Shown piece by piece: positions 38,474-51,480 of a stretch of 64,000 nucleotides of DNA. Positions within the stretch are counted from its first letter, which is position 1. Each line of letters begins with the position of its first letter. The stretch covers positions 142,454 through 206,453 of the forward strand of contig JH720311.1 in assembly GCA_000231825.2 (NCBI GenBank), written 5' to 3'. This DNA is from Tetrahymena elliotti 4EA. Taxonomy: Eukaryota > Ciliophora > Oligohymenophorea > Hymenostomatida > Tetrahymenidae. The notes under the pieces are model-generated. The model did no database searches, was not told where the DNA came from, and saw nothing but the letters and a program-made list of their open reading frames with translations. The position numbers and the translations under genes are program-made.

Positions 38474-41014
38474 TCAAACTACAATTATTAAAATTAAAAG
38501 AATTAAGTAAAAGCCAATCAAATTAGAATATGATGTTTCAATATTTGCTGGATTTGGATTAGAGTCTGTTTTGCAGATAAAATTAGTACTTGCACTTGCT
38601 GATGAACCAGTAGGACAGCTTGCTACACAATTTTTTCCATCAAAATACTTACCAATAGCTATGTTATCACTTCCAGAAGCAGTAGAACAAGAATTGCAAA
38701 CCCAACCATTCAAATTAGAGCCAACAGCAGTCAAATTACAGTCAGAAACCATGCAATTTTTATTTTCTCTATGGCTAAATAAATTTGTGATGGATTCTGA
38801 TGATCCACAGGAATTACAAGTTGAAGAATCAGTGGAACATTCTACATCCTAACCAGGATGAGGATCTACTTAACAGACAAAACCAGTTGCTTCATTAGCT
38901 ATTTATCCCTTTGGACAACTAGTTACACAAGTAACTCCATTATAATATTAACCTACTGGAATGTTATTGTCTCCAGTTGCTGTACTACAAGAATTACAAA
39001 TCCAACCATTAAGATTGGATCCTATTGTTGACTATTTACAATCTGTTACAGAACAATACTAGTTAATTTTACGAGTAAAAAGGCCTTAGATAATATTTGA
39101 TGATCCACAGTCAAAGCAAGTTTATTAATCTTTAGAACAAGCTACATCTTTACCAGGAGTAGGAGCTTATTGGCAAACAAATTCTGTTTCTATACTAGCT
39201 ACCTAACCTTTAGGGCAACTTGTAACACAAGTTGAGCCATCATAAAATTGCCCAGCAGCAATATTGCGGTTACCAGTTGCTGTACTACAAGAATTACAAA
39301 CCCAGCCATTTAGATTAGAACCTACTGCTGTTAAACTGCAATCTGTAACAGAGCAAAATGAGTCATTTTTTTTTGAGAATAGGCTCTATAGAGTTTCTGA
39401 TGATCCACAGCCATGACAAGATGCCTAATCTTTAGAACATGCAACATTTTACCCAGGAGTAGGAGGAAATTTGCAAACAAATTCAGTATCAATGCTTGCA
39501 TCTTAACCTTAAGGGCAATTTTAAACACAAGTTGTTCCATCAAAGTACTAACCTGCACTAATATTATTGCTTCCAGCTGCTGCTTTACATGAGTTGCATA
39601 TCCATCCATTCAAAACTTATCCTACAGTGCTTACCGAACAGTCAAAAACTTGACAATTACTTCCTTTTCCATGAGTGAATAAATGCTAAGTTTCAAATGA
39701 AGCTCCACACCCTTTACAAGTTGAGGAATCTTTTGAACAAGTAACACTTGCTCCAGAATTAACCACTTTACAATTATAGTTAGTAGCTAAAGCAGATGAC
39801 TAACCTTTGGGACAATAATTTGAACAAGTTTTCCCTGTAAAATTTACACCATTAGTGATATTTATGCCATTAACATCAGTTGTAGAACAGGAATTGCAAA
39901 CCCAACCATTTAAATTAGATCCTATAACAGAAGCAGAGCAATCAGTTATTACACAAGTATTACCATCTCCACGAGTAAATAACTGTTGAATTTGTGGAGT
40001 ATCTCCACAACCATTACAAGTTGAAGAATCTTGAGAGCATGGGACAGGAGTAGGGTCTCTTTAGCAAACAAATTTAGTTTTTAAACTTGCTGAATAGCCT
40101 AAAGGACAAGCTTCTACACATTACCTAGTGTTAGGATTGTAATATTTGCCAATTATATTATCAGTTCCAGTTGCACCACCACAAGAATTACAAATGAATC
40201 CATTAACTATTCCTAACAATACATTTTTTATTGTATCTTTATGGCAATCAATTACAGCACAATTATTGCCAGATTGATAAGAAAACATACTAAGTTAATT
40301 GTTGACTCCACAACCAGTGCAATTTTAATCACTCGAGCAAGCTACAGGAGAACCAGGATTAGGTGGAGGTGAGCATACCCATGCATTAGATTAATTTGCT
40401 TCCTAACCAGGTGGACATTATTAAACACAAGTTTTGCCATCAAAATATTAGCCTGAAGGAATATTACCAGTTCCAGAAGCTCCACTGCAAGAATGGCAAG
40501 CCCATCCATTCAAATTAGTTCTGATAATATTAGCAGAACAATCAGGAATAGTACATCTGGTTGTATCTTTTACATAAGTAAAGTGATCATAAACCATATT
40601 TACACCACAATAAACACAATAATTTAAACCAAAACCACATTCAACTTCAATACCAGGGTTAGGAGTTTAGCAAATGTAATCAGTTTTTTCATTTGCATAC
40701 TATCCATCAGGGCAGGATTAAACACATGTCTTCCCATCAAAATACTGTCCTTAAGTTAAGAGCTATTAACCTGAAGCATAAGAACAAGATAAACATACCC
40801 AGCCATTCAGCTTATCTCCTATTGCACTTGCTGTGCAGTCATTAACTTTGCATAAATTATCAAATGAAAATAAATTTCTAAGTTCGTCAGTTTATGCGCA
40901 TCCATTACAAGTTTCATCATCCAAACTACATTAAACCTAACCACCAGGTTATACACCATAAGCTATATTCAAAAAGATTAAGCAGGTTCCAACAATAAGA
41001 ATAGTTTTTTTCAT
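38474..41014 (-). CDS. GPI-anchored cysteine-rich surface protein, immobilization-antigen-like (copy 1)
   Basis: A single exon of 847 codons with TGA (846 aa). The start MKKTILIVGTCLIFLNIAYG is a clear signal peptide. Eight repeats of about 95-100 residues follow, each with a regular Cys pattern including C-x2-C pairs: a CSxDSSTCNGCGS block, DCSLTAVGSNLNGWVCNSC, GQYFDGKTCVxSCPxGQ and a closing Cys before the next repeat. The C-terminus has a small-residue/Asn region and a hydrophobic tail (LIGFYLILLILIIVV) with no following charge, the signal for GPI attachment. These traits match the immobilization antigens that coat ciliate cells and cilia. Repeats 5-8 are most alike and repeat 2 most divergent. 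In such families expression is usually mutually exclusive, but nothing here shows how. TAA and TAG Gln codons occur throughout. Confidence 0.92.
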
Positions 41015-43205
41015 TTTTAAAAATGTATTTTTATGATTTTTTAGATTATTAAATTTTTATGCAATTATAGGTGATATTTGCTTTTAAATATTAATTTGAA
41101 ACTTATTGAATTAATATTCTTTTTTTTCTTCTTTCATTCTTCAAATTATAAATATCTATTAAGCAAATCTATGAAATTTGATTAGTACTGTAATCTTTTC
41201 TAGATAGGAACAAAAATTCAATTTAGATTTTAAAGTTTTTTTATTTGCATTTTAGAAAGCCCAAGAAGTTTTCAATAAAAGTTCAATATGAATATTATAA
41301 AAATACTATCAGTATATAAATAAAAAATGAACAAAATTCTAGAGATAGACATGACAAACCAATATTTTTTTCTAAGTTTTGATTTTATTTACATAATATT
41401 GAAGAAAAAGGTTTCTTCCCATTAAATGTCTTAATGATATTTTTCTTTTTTGAAACTGAAAAAAATCTGATCTATATTATTTATTTTTTGCTTTTTAATT
41501 AATGTAATCTCTAACAATATTCATAGGTTAAAATGATCAAATTAATACCACTAAATTGAAAAACTTTAGGCTTCAAAAATTAATTATTTCTTTAAAAACA
41601 ACTGCTTTTTATTCATTAAAAATTTAGATTTTTAATTCAATGCTCAATATTGTCTCTCTGATAGTTAATTTTTAGTGTATTTAAATAAATATTAATGAAA
41701 TGATAAATTAAACATTTTATAGAAAATGGAAATTATTTAAAATTTTAATATACATGAATAAAGATAATCTTTTATAGAAAAATAAGAATTGAATAAAATA
41801 AGTTATAAAATATTAATATTAATTTTCTGATAAACTCTAAATAAATTTCTAGGAGGAAATTAAAAATAAGGTTTGATTAATAAATTAATATGTGTAAATA
41901 TTGTTTCGCATAATCAAATCAGATTTGTAATGAGGTATTATTTAATTTACCTGATTAAAAAAGTCAATTTGCTTACAAAGTAAATGATTAATTTATTGAT
42001 TCTGAAAACTTTTTTCAAAATTTGTTACAAACTTAAAATTTTAATTTATTTAAAGTGTCTTTTGATAAAGAATTTATTCATAATAAAAGATTTATAACAA
42101 GGTTAAAATAAAAGATTTATAACAAGGTTAAAATAAAAGATTTATAATAAGGTTAAAATATATTAGATTTTCATTATTTATTTTAGTTTATCTATAATAA
42201 AATAAGGTGCAAAACATTTTTATTTTTTCTTAGAATTATTTTATAAAAATCTACAATCAAATTAGTTATGATGATAATATTTTTTAAATAATTGTCAACA
42301 TCTTAATTCTTATCTAATCATTAAAATAAACAGAATTAATATTTGTAACCTAACTTAGAATAGCAGAAAAAAATTGCAAAATCAAATCTAATTTTTTCAA
42401 TAATAGTTGTTTCATTTGATTAAGTTACAATATTCTTAAGAAATTATAAAACAAGTTTTGAAACTTATTTTTGAGTTTAAAATATTTTATATACATCAAA
42501 TTTGACAAAAAATCTTTTCATGTAAGATATTTAAAATAATATTACAAAAAAATAAATGAAACAGTAATGACTAAACGATTTCTAATAAAAAATAGAAAAT
42601 CAACTAATTTATCATGAATCCATAATATTATAAATTTTAAAAAGGTTTATACTTTTGATTTATGATATGAAAATTGATTATTTTTCTAAACTAAAAACTT
42701 CAAATAATAATTATTTTTAAGAAAAATGAGTTCTTTATCTCTTTTTAGTTTTAAGTGGTTTTTTCCTTCTTTTCTATTCAGAAGTTGCTCATCATTTAAA
42801 AACCATTACTTTAAAGTTCGAAAATACTTCTTTATCATCTTCAAAAGAGAAAAATTAAAAAAAATATTGAAGATATATCTTGGATTTTATTTCAAAATAG
42901 TGAATGAAAATCAAAGGCTAAATAATAAACTTTATAATTTATATTTATTAAATAAAAAGATGAAATGTAATAAAAATGTCATTAATTTAATAAATAAAAC
43001 TTGCTAAAATAAAAATAATAATAACTATCAAAATATACTAATAATTTAATTTTGCATTTATGTACTAATAAAAATTATTTTACATAAATGATCATAAAAC
43101 TAACGTTTTTATTCAATGGTTATTATAATTCTCAAAATATTGGGATATATTTTTTTGTATTTTTCAAAAGAAATACTCTTCAAATTCATCTCCACACAAA
43201 TATAT
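41015..43205. other. intergenic with a small tandem repeat
   Basis: AT-rich upstream region of antigen copy 1 and 3' flank of the giant surface protein gene. The only structure noted is the 25-bp tandem repeat near 42.1 kb. A plus-strand frame at 42,726-43,007 lacks coding character. Confidence 0.45.
42083..42157 (+). repeat. three tandem copies of a 25-bp unit
   Basis: The unit ATAAAAGATTTATAACAAGG plus TTAAA occurs three times head to tail. The third copy has one C-to-T change (AACAAGG to AATAAGG). No gene overlaps. It probably arose by slippage. Confidence 0.85.
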
Positions 43206-46200
43206 TCAATATTTTTTTTTGAAATATTCCTTTAAAAAAAGTATTTACTCCCTCTTTAAAAATGCAATATTTTCATTAAAAAAATTGATAATTTAATTTT
43301 ATCTTTCAAATATTCGAACAAATATTTTTGTAGATAAATTAAAGAATGTAACTTTCATAAATAAAGAAAATAAAGAGATTAAACATGAGGTTTTATCTTA
43401 TTTAATATAATATTAATTTTTTATAAGCATCTAAAAATCTAACTTAATAATTAATACAATATATCTGCCACTATTTCTTAATGTTCTGTTATTAAGTTAT
43501 TTATTTCTAAATGTTTGAATAGATTTAATTCTTATGAGTATTTCTTCAATTTCATTTCTTAATCACTATACATCAATTTGGCTAAATGAAACATTTTTTG
43601 GGTTTTCTGAAATGGTTAAATCTTTTACAGGTTCTTCTTTAACTATATCATTAAGATTATATTACACAGACTCACGAATAGAAAGTTAATCATTCAAATG
43701 ATATTTTGTACTACTTTCATCATGAATTTATTCTTTTTGTTATTCTAAATTATCTCTAGCAGTTTAGTTGTTATTTAAGCAGAATCTTTCAGTTTAGTCT
43801 AAATTTGTTAAAATCTAAACACCATGATCAAAACTTTTATTTTTTTGATTATAATTATTAAATATAGAAACTCCGATATGTTTTGCAACGCCAGTGTTTT
43901 TAGATGAATACAAGTCTTCATTTATTGAATTATCATTGTTCTAAGATAAAAAATTCTCTTCATCTTAACCACCATATTCATTAACTATGTTTAACATAAA
44001 TTGCTAAACAACATACAAGTCTTAATCTATTATTCTAATTAATATCTTTTCTTCATCTTATGAATTTGGGATACCTGATAGAGTTAGAGCCCCTTATTTA
44101 TACTCAAGTTTCAACCAAGAAGGTAAATTTTACCCTTTGTAAATTCCATAGCCTATATATTCTAAATTTAATGCTCTTCTCATTTTCGTAAACCAAGTAT
44201 TTTCAACTTTTTTAAATGCTTCAACTGATTAGATATCATATTAAAATAGGTGAATGGATTCTCCTTAGGAAGGGAAAAAAATAGAGGGAATACTTTCTTA
44301 TAAGCCTTTAGCATCAGCTATTAAAACTTCTTTAATCAAATGATGGTTGATACCTAGATCCTTGAGAGAATCAAAAGACTAGCCAATTTAATTATGAACT
44401 TGAAGGTCCATTAATATTAAGTTGAGCTATTACTAATTCAGACTAAATTAAGAAAAAGGAGTTTACAAATTTAAGTTTGAGGCTTTGTCTGAAGGTGATA
44501 TAGAAATAATTGATTTATACCAGTCGTTTTTTGTATTAGTATGATATTTTTATGCATAATACTTTATGTAGTTGTAAACTTAAGATGAGCGAAGATCAAA
44601 TTTTAAAAAATATCTTGCAGCTAAAGCTTTTATTCCATTAAATATTAAAGAATCTGGATTCTTAAAATCAGATAGCATGCTAGATGCATAAAATGTTTTC
44701 CCTCTTAACTGGAAAGATACATTTAAATATCTTATGTCTCTAATTATTCTCCTCATATTCAAATTCCCATCATTTTTAAGATATTAGTTTTCAAAAAATG
44801 TTTTACGCGTATGCTTTGTTGACATCTTGATGATATTTATAGATTTTTTTAGATATTCATCATTAACGGATGGATGGTTTGTGCTTACTTTAAGTCTTCT
44901 AAGAGGATGAACTCCATTTTATATTATCTTTGACTCATCATTATCTATCACAACTTCATTTACTTCTTTTTCTTAATATTAAAATTAATCTACTCCAACT
45001 GCATTTAGGTTATCTTACCTATAATAAATTAATCTAATAAATTCTTTGAATAATAATTAACTTTTTTCCATTTAATCTCCTATTAAAGTTATCTGTTTTA
45101 AATAAAGTTAACCTACAATAGCAGTTTCATCTGAGTATGTAATTTATTTAGTAAGGAACATATTTAAGACATAACTTTTATATTTATATAGACCAAAAAT
45201 TGCAAAAAATGGTCCTAGAACTTTTATTAAAATGTCGAACACTAAAAAAAATGGTAAGCCTGAGGCATTTATATAAAAAATATCATAATCTTCTGTATAT
45301 CCATCTGAAGCTAATATTTTTACATAGATTATTTTCTTAAAAGCAGATGCTGGGGGTATACCACTTATTGAGGCTTAACCAGATGTTTCTTGAAATTGAA
45401 TCCAATCATCAGCTGTTACTAGTTTATATTCTTCATTTTATAATATAAAAGCTTTGAAAGAAATAGTTTATACATCACTAACAACAAAAGAATTTTTTGC
45501 AAAACTTATTGAAAAATAAGTTGATATTTCTACTATTCCTTGAGGTTGCTGTTTATTAAATTAATATTATAAAGAATTTTAACTGTTTTTAGTAAGATGC
45601 TATTTCTTATTTATAAATAGGCATTCTGACATTTAACTCTCTTAAACCAAATCATAATTAATTCCATCAATTATTGTGATTGTAACCTTTATTTTTTCAA
45701 TTTCTGTTGAGTTAGCAAATATTAATTTCTTAGAAAGTATATTATTTAAATTAACTAATGATCCTTCTAATTTTATTTAGTTTTATGAATCATTTGTTGA
45801 AACAATAACTCCTGTAAATCCTCCCATTACAAACTTTCCATGATTAACATCTACTGTTAAAAAAAGTTGTAAGCTTAATGAGAGGGTTTTTATTGGATTT
45901 TCAAGATCTCTAATGTTGATGGAGAGAGATGGTTCTATATAGAAAATTACAGGATTTATATTGATACTTTATTGGATTACTAGCTTAGTTTTCTTATAAA
46001 AGTTGTTATTAAAATTTATTCCATTTAATTCAAAGAAAAGAGATTTTTATGGATCAAATAACTCAGTAACATATCCCATAGAATCAATTAGATTAATATT
46101 TTATAGTGCTTGAAAAATTTATTCAGCTTCACCAGAAGTTGTTTATACACCATCAGAATTAAATATGAAAGAACTTGGAGAAAGAGGATTTAACACCTTT

Positions 46201-48548
46201 AGTAAGACTGTATTTAAACTTGCCGCTTTAATATTTTTAGAATCTAGACCACTTTTATCTACTTTGATCAGAAGTATTTAGCTTTCTTAATTATAATTCA
46301 TCCAAAAAGGAAGAGGATTGTTTTAGAATTAAGAATAATAACTAACTGAGATAATTTTAACTCCGTTCTTTGGATAAATGAAGACAAATTACAGTTAGAT
46401 TTATTCACCAACTTTAAGGTTAACATTTTTTGAAATTGATTCTAGCAAAACACTTCCATCAATTTTTGGAGTAATTCTTTATAGTTCAGTGTGTATTGTC
46501 ACTTAATTTTTTAAGGGAAGGGTTATTGTTCCCAATTAATTATTTATATAAGTGTAGTTCTCATCAGTAGATAAACAAAGAGATTGAGCTGATTGAGATT
46601 AATATTTGTACTTTGACATTACCTTGGGATTTTTTTTATCTGTAATGTCTATCAAAGATAGCATTTCTTCTTACATTACTACTGTTAATAAATAGTTATC
46701 TTTCTACACTAAAACTACAAAATTTACCCAGCCAACTAAAGGAATTCTACTTAAAATATTTATTTCTGGTAATACTGTGAGGTCTAAAATTACAACTCCT
46801 TTGAAACCATCAATTAAAAAAGCATAATCATTTGAATAAATAGAAGAAACTATATTTTCAGCTCCTAATGTTTGAAGAGAATCTTTATAAATTAAATTGC
46901 TTTTGTCAGAAGCATCTAAAACATACAACCCATAACTTCTAACTGTCCCAATTATGTATTTATTATCATGAGTCATCATAACTCCTGAATTTTCACCTAT
47001 CATAGCAGGTAAAACATACCAAGAGGCTAGAAGCTCAAAAGCTGGAGGATTAGAACAATCAAACAAAAGAATTCCCTTATCATTAGAGCTTAATAAATAT
47101 TTATAGTCAAGAGAAAATCTAATTTATTCTTTGAAATTAAAATTGTCTTTATCATATTTAAATACTTCTTAAGGTTTGTTTATATTTTCAAGGTTATAAA
47201 CGATAAAAGAAACATTTCCTTTTTCTTAAACAGGTACATAAAGATATTTTTAATCTTTTGAAATAGCCATACTATCTACTAATGTACTTGCGCTAAATTA
47301 TTAATCAAACACCTAAACAAAATTAAAAGGATCCTATGATTTAAAAATATAAAAACCAGAAGTATCATATGAGCCAAAGTAGTATTCTATTTAGTCTATT
47401 TTTCTAGTAAAGCATCTCCATCTATAAAGCGCTATTGAAGTATCTTACATAGTTGCTTAGTATTAATTAAACAAGTTTGGAAAGTGATTATTCAGATTTA
47501 CTGGCCTTCTTTCAAATATATAAATACTGATGCCATTAGCATAGTATAAGTATTATTCGTTTGAAGATAAATTAATAGATAGAGCTTATCCAGGGACTGG
47601 AATAATTTAAAAAGGCGAGGGATTGAATCTATCTTAAATATCTAATATCAAAATTCCTACTGATACCAAACCAATCATTAGATATTTGTTATCTTTTGTT
47701 AATTTCAAAGAATATATTAAATCAAGTCTAGGAAAAGGCCAAAAACTGGTAAATTATATTTCTACTGGATACTAATCTTAAGAAGCCGATTTAACTAACC
47801 TGAAATCACTAATATACATTCCATACCAATTATCAATACCGTATACATAGTTTAAATCATCAGTAACTACACATGCCCAAGTTTTCTAATTCATGATCCC
47901 TTAGCCAGCAAGTGTAAATTCTATAGAATTATCTTAAGAATTCATAGACAATCTTAAAACTGCTAAACCAAGTATGTCATTACCTAAAAATATCCATTAA
48001 TCATCTTTAGAGATGTAGCCTTAATGAATAATGTTTGATTAAGAATTGAAGTATCCAATTTACTCAACAGAGTATTTATTGGAAATATTATAAGCAACAA
48101 GCTATCCATTTGTACCAACAGCAAAAATAGTATTTTCTTTATTATTTTTAAATAAATCCATGATAGTGGTTGGAAACTAAGCCTAGCTGAGTAGAATTAA
48201 TTTATTTGTATTCTCAAATCTAAAAATACTAAACTTCTCTTAGTATGAGATCATAACATATTCTCCATCTGATGTTACTTCGATAGTATAAAGAAACTCT
48301 TCTGAAGCCATTTTGAAAATTATTTCATAAGTGAGACTATCTATTACAACGATACCTTCACCTCCTCCAGAAACAAAAATTAAATTTGCATTTTCAGCAA
48401 CTTTAATCTTAGTAGAGGCACCTTGTTATTTTTGCATGTCATGCTTTTTTAAGTGCAATGGAGAATAGAGAAAATCTATGTTTTAATCTGATACAGCAAA
48501 TGTTCTAGCTAAAATTATTAATAATTCAACCAATATAAGAATAACCAT
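43206..48548 (-). CDS. giant secreted/membrane protein: LVIVD-type beta-propeller plus dystroglycan-type cadherin-like domains
   Basis: One uninterrupted frame of 1,781 codons with TGA (1,780 aa). The N-terminus MVILILVELLIILARTFAVS is a signal peptide. Residues about 50-680 hold repeated beta-strand motifs of the LVIVD type (GIVVIDS, GILILDIQD, GILLFDCSN, GLYVLDASD, GVVILDLTV), indicating a beta-propeller. Residues about 690-1080 are beta-rich cadherin-like modules, ending FKKIIYVKILASDGYTEDYD. A hydrophobic segment (LPFFLVFDILIKVLGPFFAIFG) near residues 1090-1115 is a likely transmembrane helix. Beyond it, near 1473-1520, is another apparent cadherin-like module (LPSWLKLEYKQGALTLSGIP), then a low-complexity tail. 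The adhesion or receptor role is inferred from domains only. The last about 60 codons are weakly coding-like, so the true end could be slightly earlier by splicing. It lies among surface-antigen genes. Confidence 0.85.
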
Positions 48549-51480
48549 AATTTAATGGCAGATTTTGTTTGTTGAAGAATTGATTTTGAAGCTAGAAAAA
48601 CTTTTTTTAAAATGTTATTTAAAAGTAGAAGTTTCTTTTATTTATTTTTTATAATAATTAAGGAAGAATAAAATTCAATCTTTTATTTTTTATTGTTTGA
48701 ATAAAGAAAATTAATTATTGTTTGTTTGAGATAAGAAATAAAATTTCTTGATGATAATCTTAATAGTTATAAATATATTTTTTTGAAGCTCTTAAATTTC
48801 TTATTTTCCTTTAAAATAAATATACTATTCAAAAAGAATATTGAGGTTGTGATACCACTATTTTTGAAAAAAGAAATAATGAAAAATATTTAAAAACCTT
48901 GAAAAAATATTTCATAAAATTCTGATTAAAATAATTTTTTCATTTTTATCAAAAAGATTCTTTTGTTCTCACAAATCATGGTTTATATTTTGAAAAAGTT
49001 ATTATTTAAATAAAAATAAAGGATTATTAAAAATTTTTCTAACCAAAAAGAATTATTTTTTTGAGAATAGAGGAACAGAACTTCTTTGTTTGTTAATAAA
49101 TACATCTATTATATGATTTAAAATATTTTAAATTCCAAAAAAATCAAAAAATTCAAATATTTTATTATATTTTTGATTATACATTTAAAAAGATAATCTA
49201 TTTAATCTCGAAATTTTAAATAATATGGAAAAGAATATAATTCTAAATTTAGCAGATAATATAATTTTATTTTTACAAAAGTCATCAATCATATCAAAAT
49301 TTAAAAATAATTAATGAAAAATAGCTATGTAATATTTAATTTTACTATAATATATTAAGTAAAGAAGTAAATGGAGTAAATGAATGTTTTGATCTTATAA
49401 ATAATTATTAGTAATAAATTGCTAGTCTTATCCTATAAATAGAATTCCTTATGTTCAGTAACAAAGTCTCAAATAAAAATAATTACTGGATACTACATTT
49501 CCAAATTTTTATCATAAAATTATTTTTTGAAATATTAAACAGCTAATCGCTTTAATAAAATTAAAATATGTTAAAAATTCATTATTTAAATAACATGAGA
49601 ATCTTATTTTTATAAATAGTAAAAAGAAAAGAAAAAGCACTAAAAATAGACACAATAAAAATTAAAGTAATTATATAGAAAAATTTTATTAATAAACAAA
49701 AATTTATAGAAACTCAATTAACTGTTTACCAACTAATAAAATCTGAAAGCTTTTTTGAATAATTTTGAAATTAAATTCTATGAATACTGACTTAGAGTTT
49801 ATTAATAAAAATAATTTTAAAATATTGGTAATGATAAATCTTTTCAGTTTTTTAATATTTTATCCAAAATCAATTTTAAAAAATAATTAAATACTTAATG
49901 AAAAGTAACTTTTTTAATATTTTTAAAATAGAAATAAGGATTATGCTTTGCTTTTGAAATAATCTCAATCAAAATCATTTAAAATTAAATGATAAAAAGT
50001 TTTTTTAATTGTTTTGATTTTAGTAAGAAAAATATGTTTATCTAGAGATTTTTTTCATTAATTCTTGTAAATTATTTTGAAAGTGGTGAAAATTTTAAAA
50101 AATGCATTTTTGTATGTTCTAATGATTAACTTTGCTAAATTTTTTATTTGTGATTTTTTTTTTTGATGTAATACTCATAAATTATGAGTTACTTGAACTG
50201 CTAATAATTTATTTAATTCTATCTTAGAAGAGATGGTGTTTAGCTAAACTTAAAAAATAGATAGGGTAAATAAAAGGATAGAATTAAACATTTTGGAAAA
50301 TTAAATTAATAACATTCAAAAAATTTGAATAAATACTCTGTTTTATCAATTTCTTAATTTAAAAATTATTTAGATATTTAGTAAAAGCAGAAGGGTTTAA
50401 TTTAATGTATTAGATATCCATATTTAGATATATTTATATGGTTTTTAATTCATTATTATCATAAAGGCTATTAATTTTTAGATAAGTGCGAAGAGAGCTC
50501 CTTTAATTAATGCTTTTCTACTAAGAAGGTGATTCTATGCTTTGAGAGACAGTTGGTTCTATTTATATTTGTCTTTGATTAATTTGGGTGATTTACTAGT
50601 TAAGATTCATGTGCCTGTCTATCGTTTGTTGTTTAAAATGGTTTTATATTTTTTAGAGTTTGTGCCTTACGTTATTTTTTACTTTATTTTTTAAGCTTTT
50701 TATTTTTTTTGAGCCGTTTTTTACTGTTGCTATTTTATTTAACCATTTACTCAGATAAGTTATTGCTACGCTTTTACATCATCTGATTATTTAATTAATT
50801 TAAGAATATACTTCTTTAATTTAAAATTATTTGTAATATATAGTAATAGTATGTTCTTTGACATAAATAAATAGTTATATTATCTTAATAATGTATGAAT
50901 TAATCATCAGCAAATCAAATATCAATTAAATAATTGATAGAAATTTTTTTTGGAAGAATTAGAGAAAAAACCTTTTGGAAAAAATTTAAGAAGAAGAAGA
51001 ATATAAATAGAAAGTTCAATAGATTAGCCTTTTTATGTTTTAGAATGAATTGATTCAAAAAAAAAATTCTTTAGTATAGCAAACCATACATTATTGAATT
51101 GGTATTTTAGTTTGCTTTATTTTATTTTTACATTTTTTTATGGAATAAATAAACTTAGAAAATTGTTTTTATAACTTTTTGTTTTTCTATTTTTAGCAGG
51201 TTTATTTATATTAAATTACAATAATCTCTTTTCCACCCTATATTTAGCAAAAGCTTCTGATGTGATTACAATTTTAATATAACAGAGAATAAACTCTTTT
51301 AAGGTATCCTTAACTTTTTTGTGAGGTACCCTTTTTAATATAAAATATATAAATTATTTTAAAATGATCATATTCGTGCAAAGTAATTTTATATACCAGG
51401 AAAATTCCATTTTTTATTTTAAAAATAATTAAAAAATTAACTTAAAGTAACAGACAAAAATAAAAATAAATTTTTGAAAT
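48549..51480. other. gene-poor AT-rich region
   Basis: About 2.9 kb with no supported gene. 50,480-50,760 is slightly richer in G and C but shows no frame or RNA fold I can support. The right end meets the segmental duplication. Confidence 0.45.

Noticed and set aside
38571..38852. Plus-strand 93-codon frame
   Set aside because: Antisense to antigen copy 1; the cysteine-repeat reading on the minus strand is clearly the real one.
42083..42157. CRISPR-like repeat
   Set aside because: Direct repeats with no spacers, and CRISPR arrays are not found in nuclear eukaryotic DNA.
42726..43007. Plus-strand 93-codon frame with A-rich start context
   Set aside because: Composition is Phe/Lys/Asn/Leu-rich as expected from random AT-rich DNA, with no motif, so I do not call it a gene, though I cannot exclude it.
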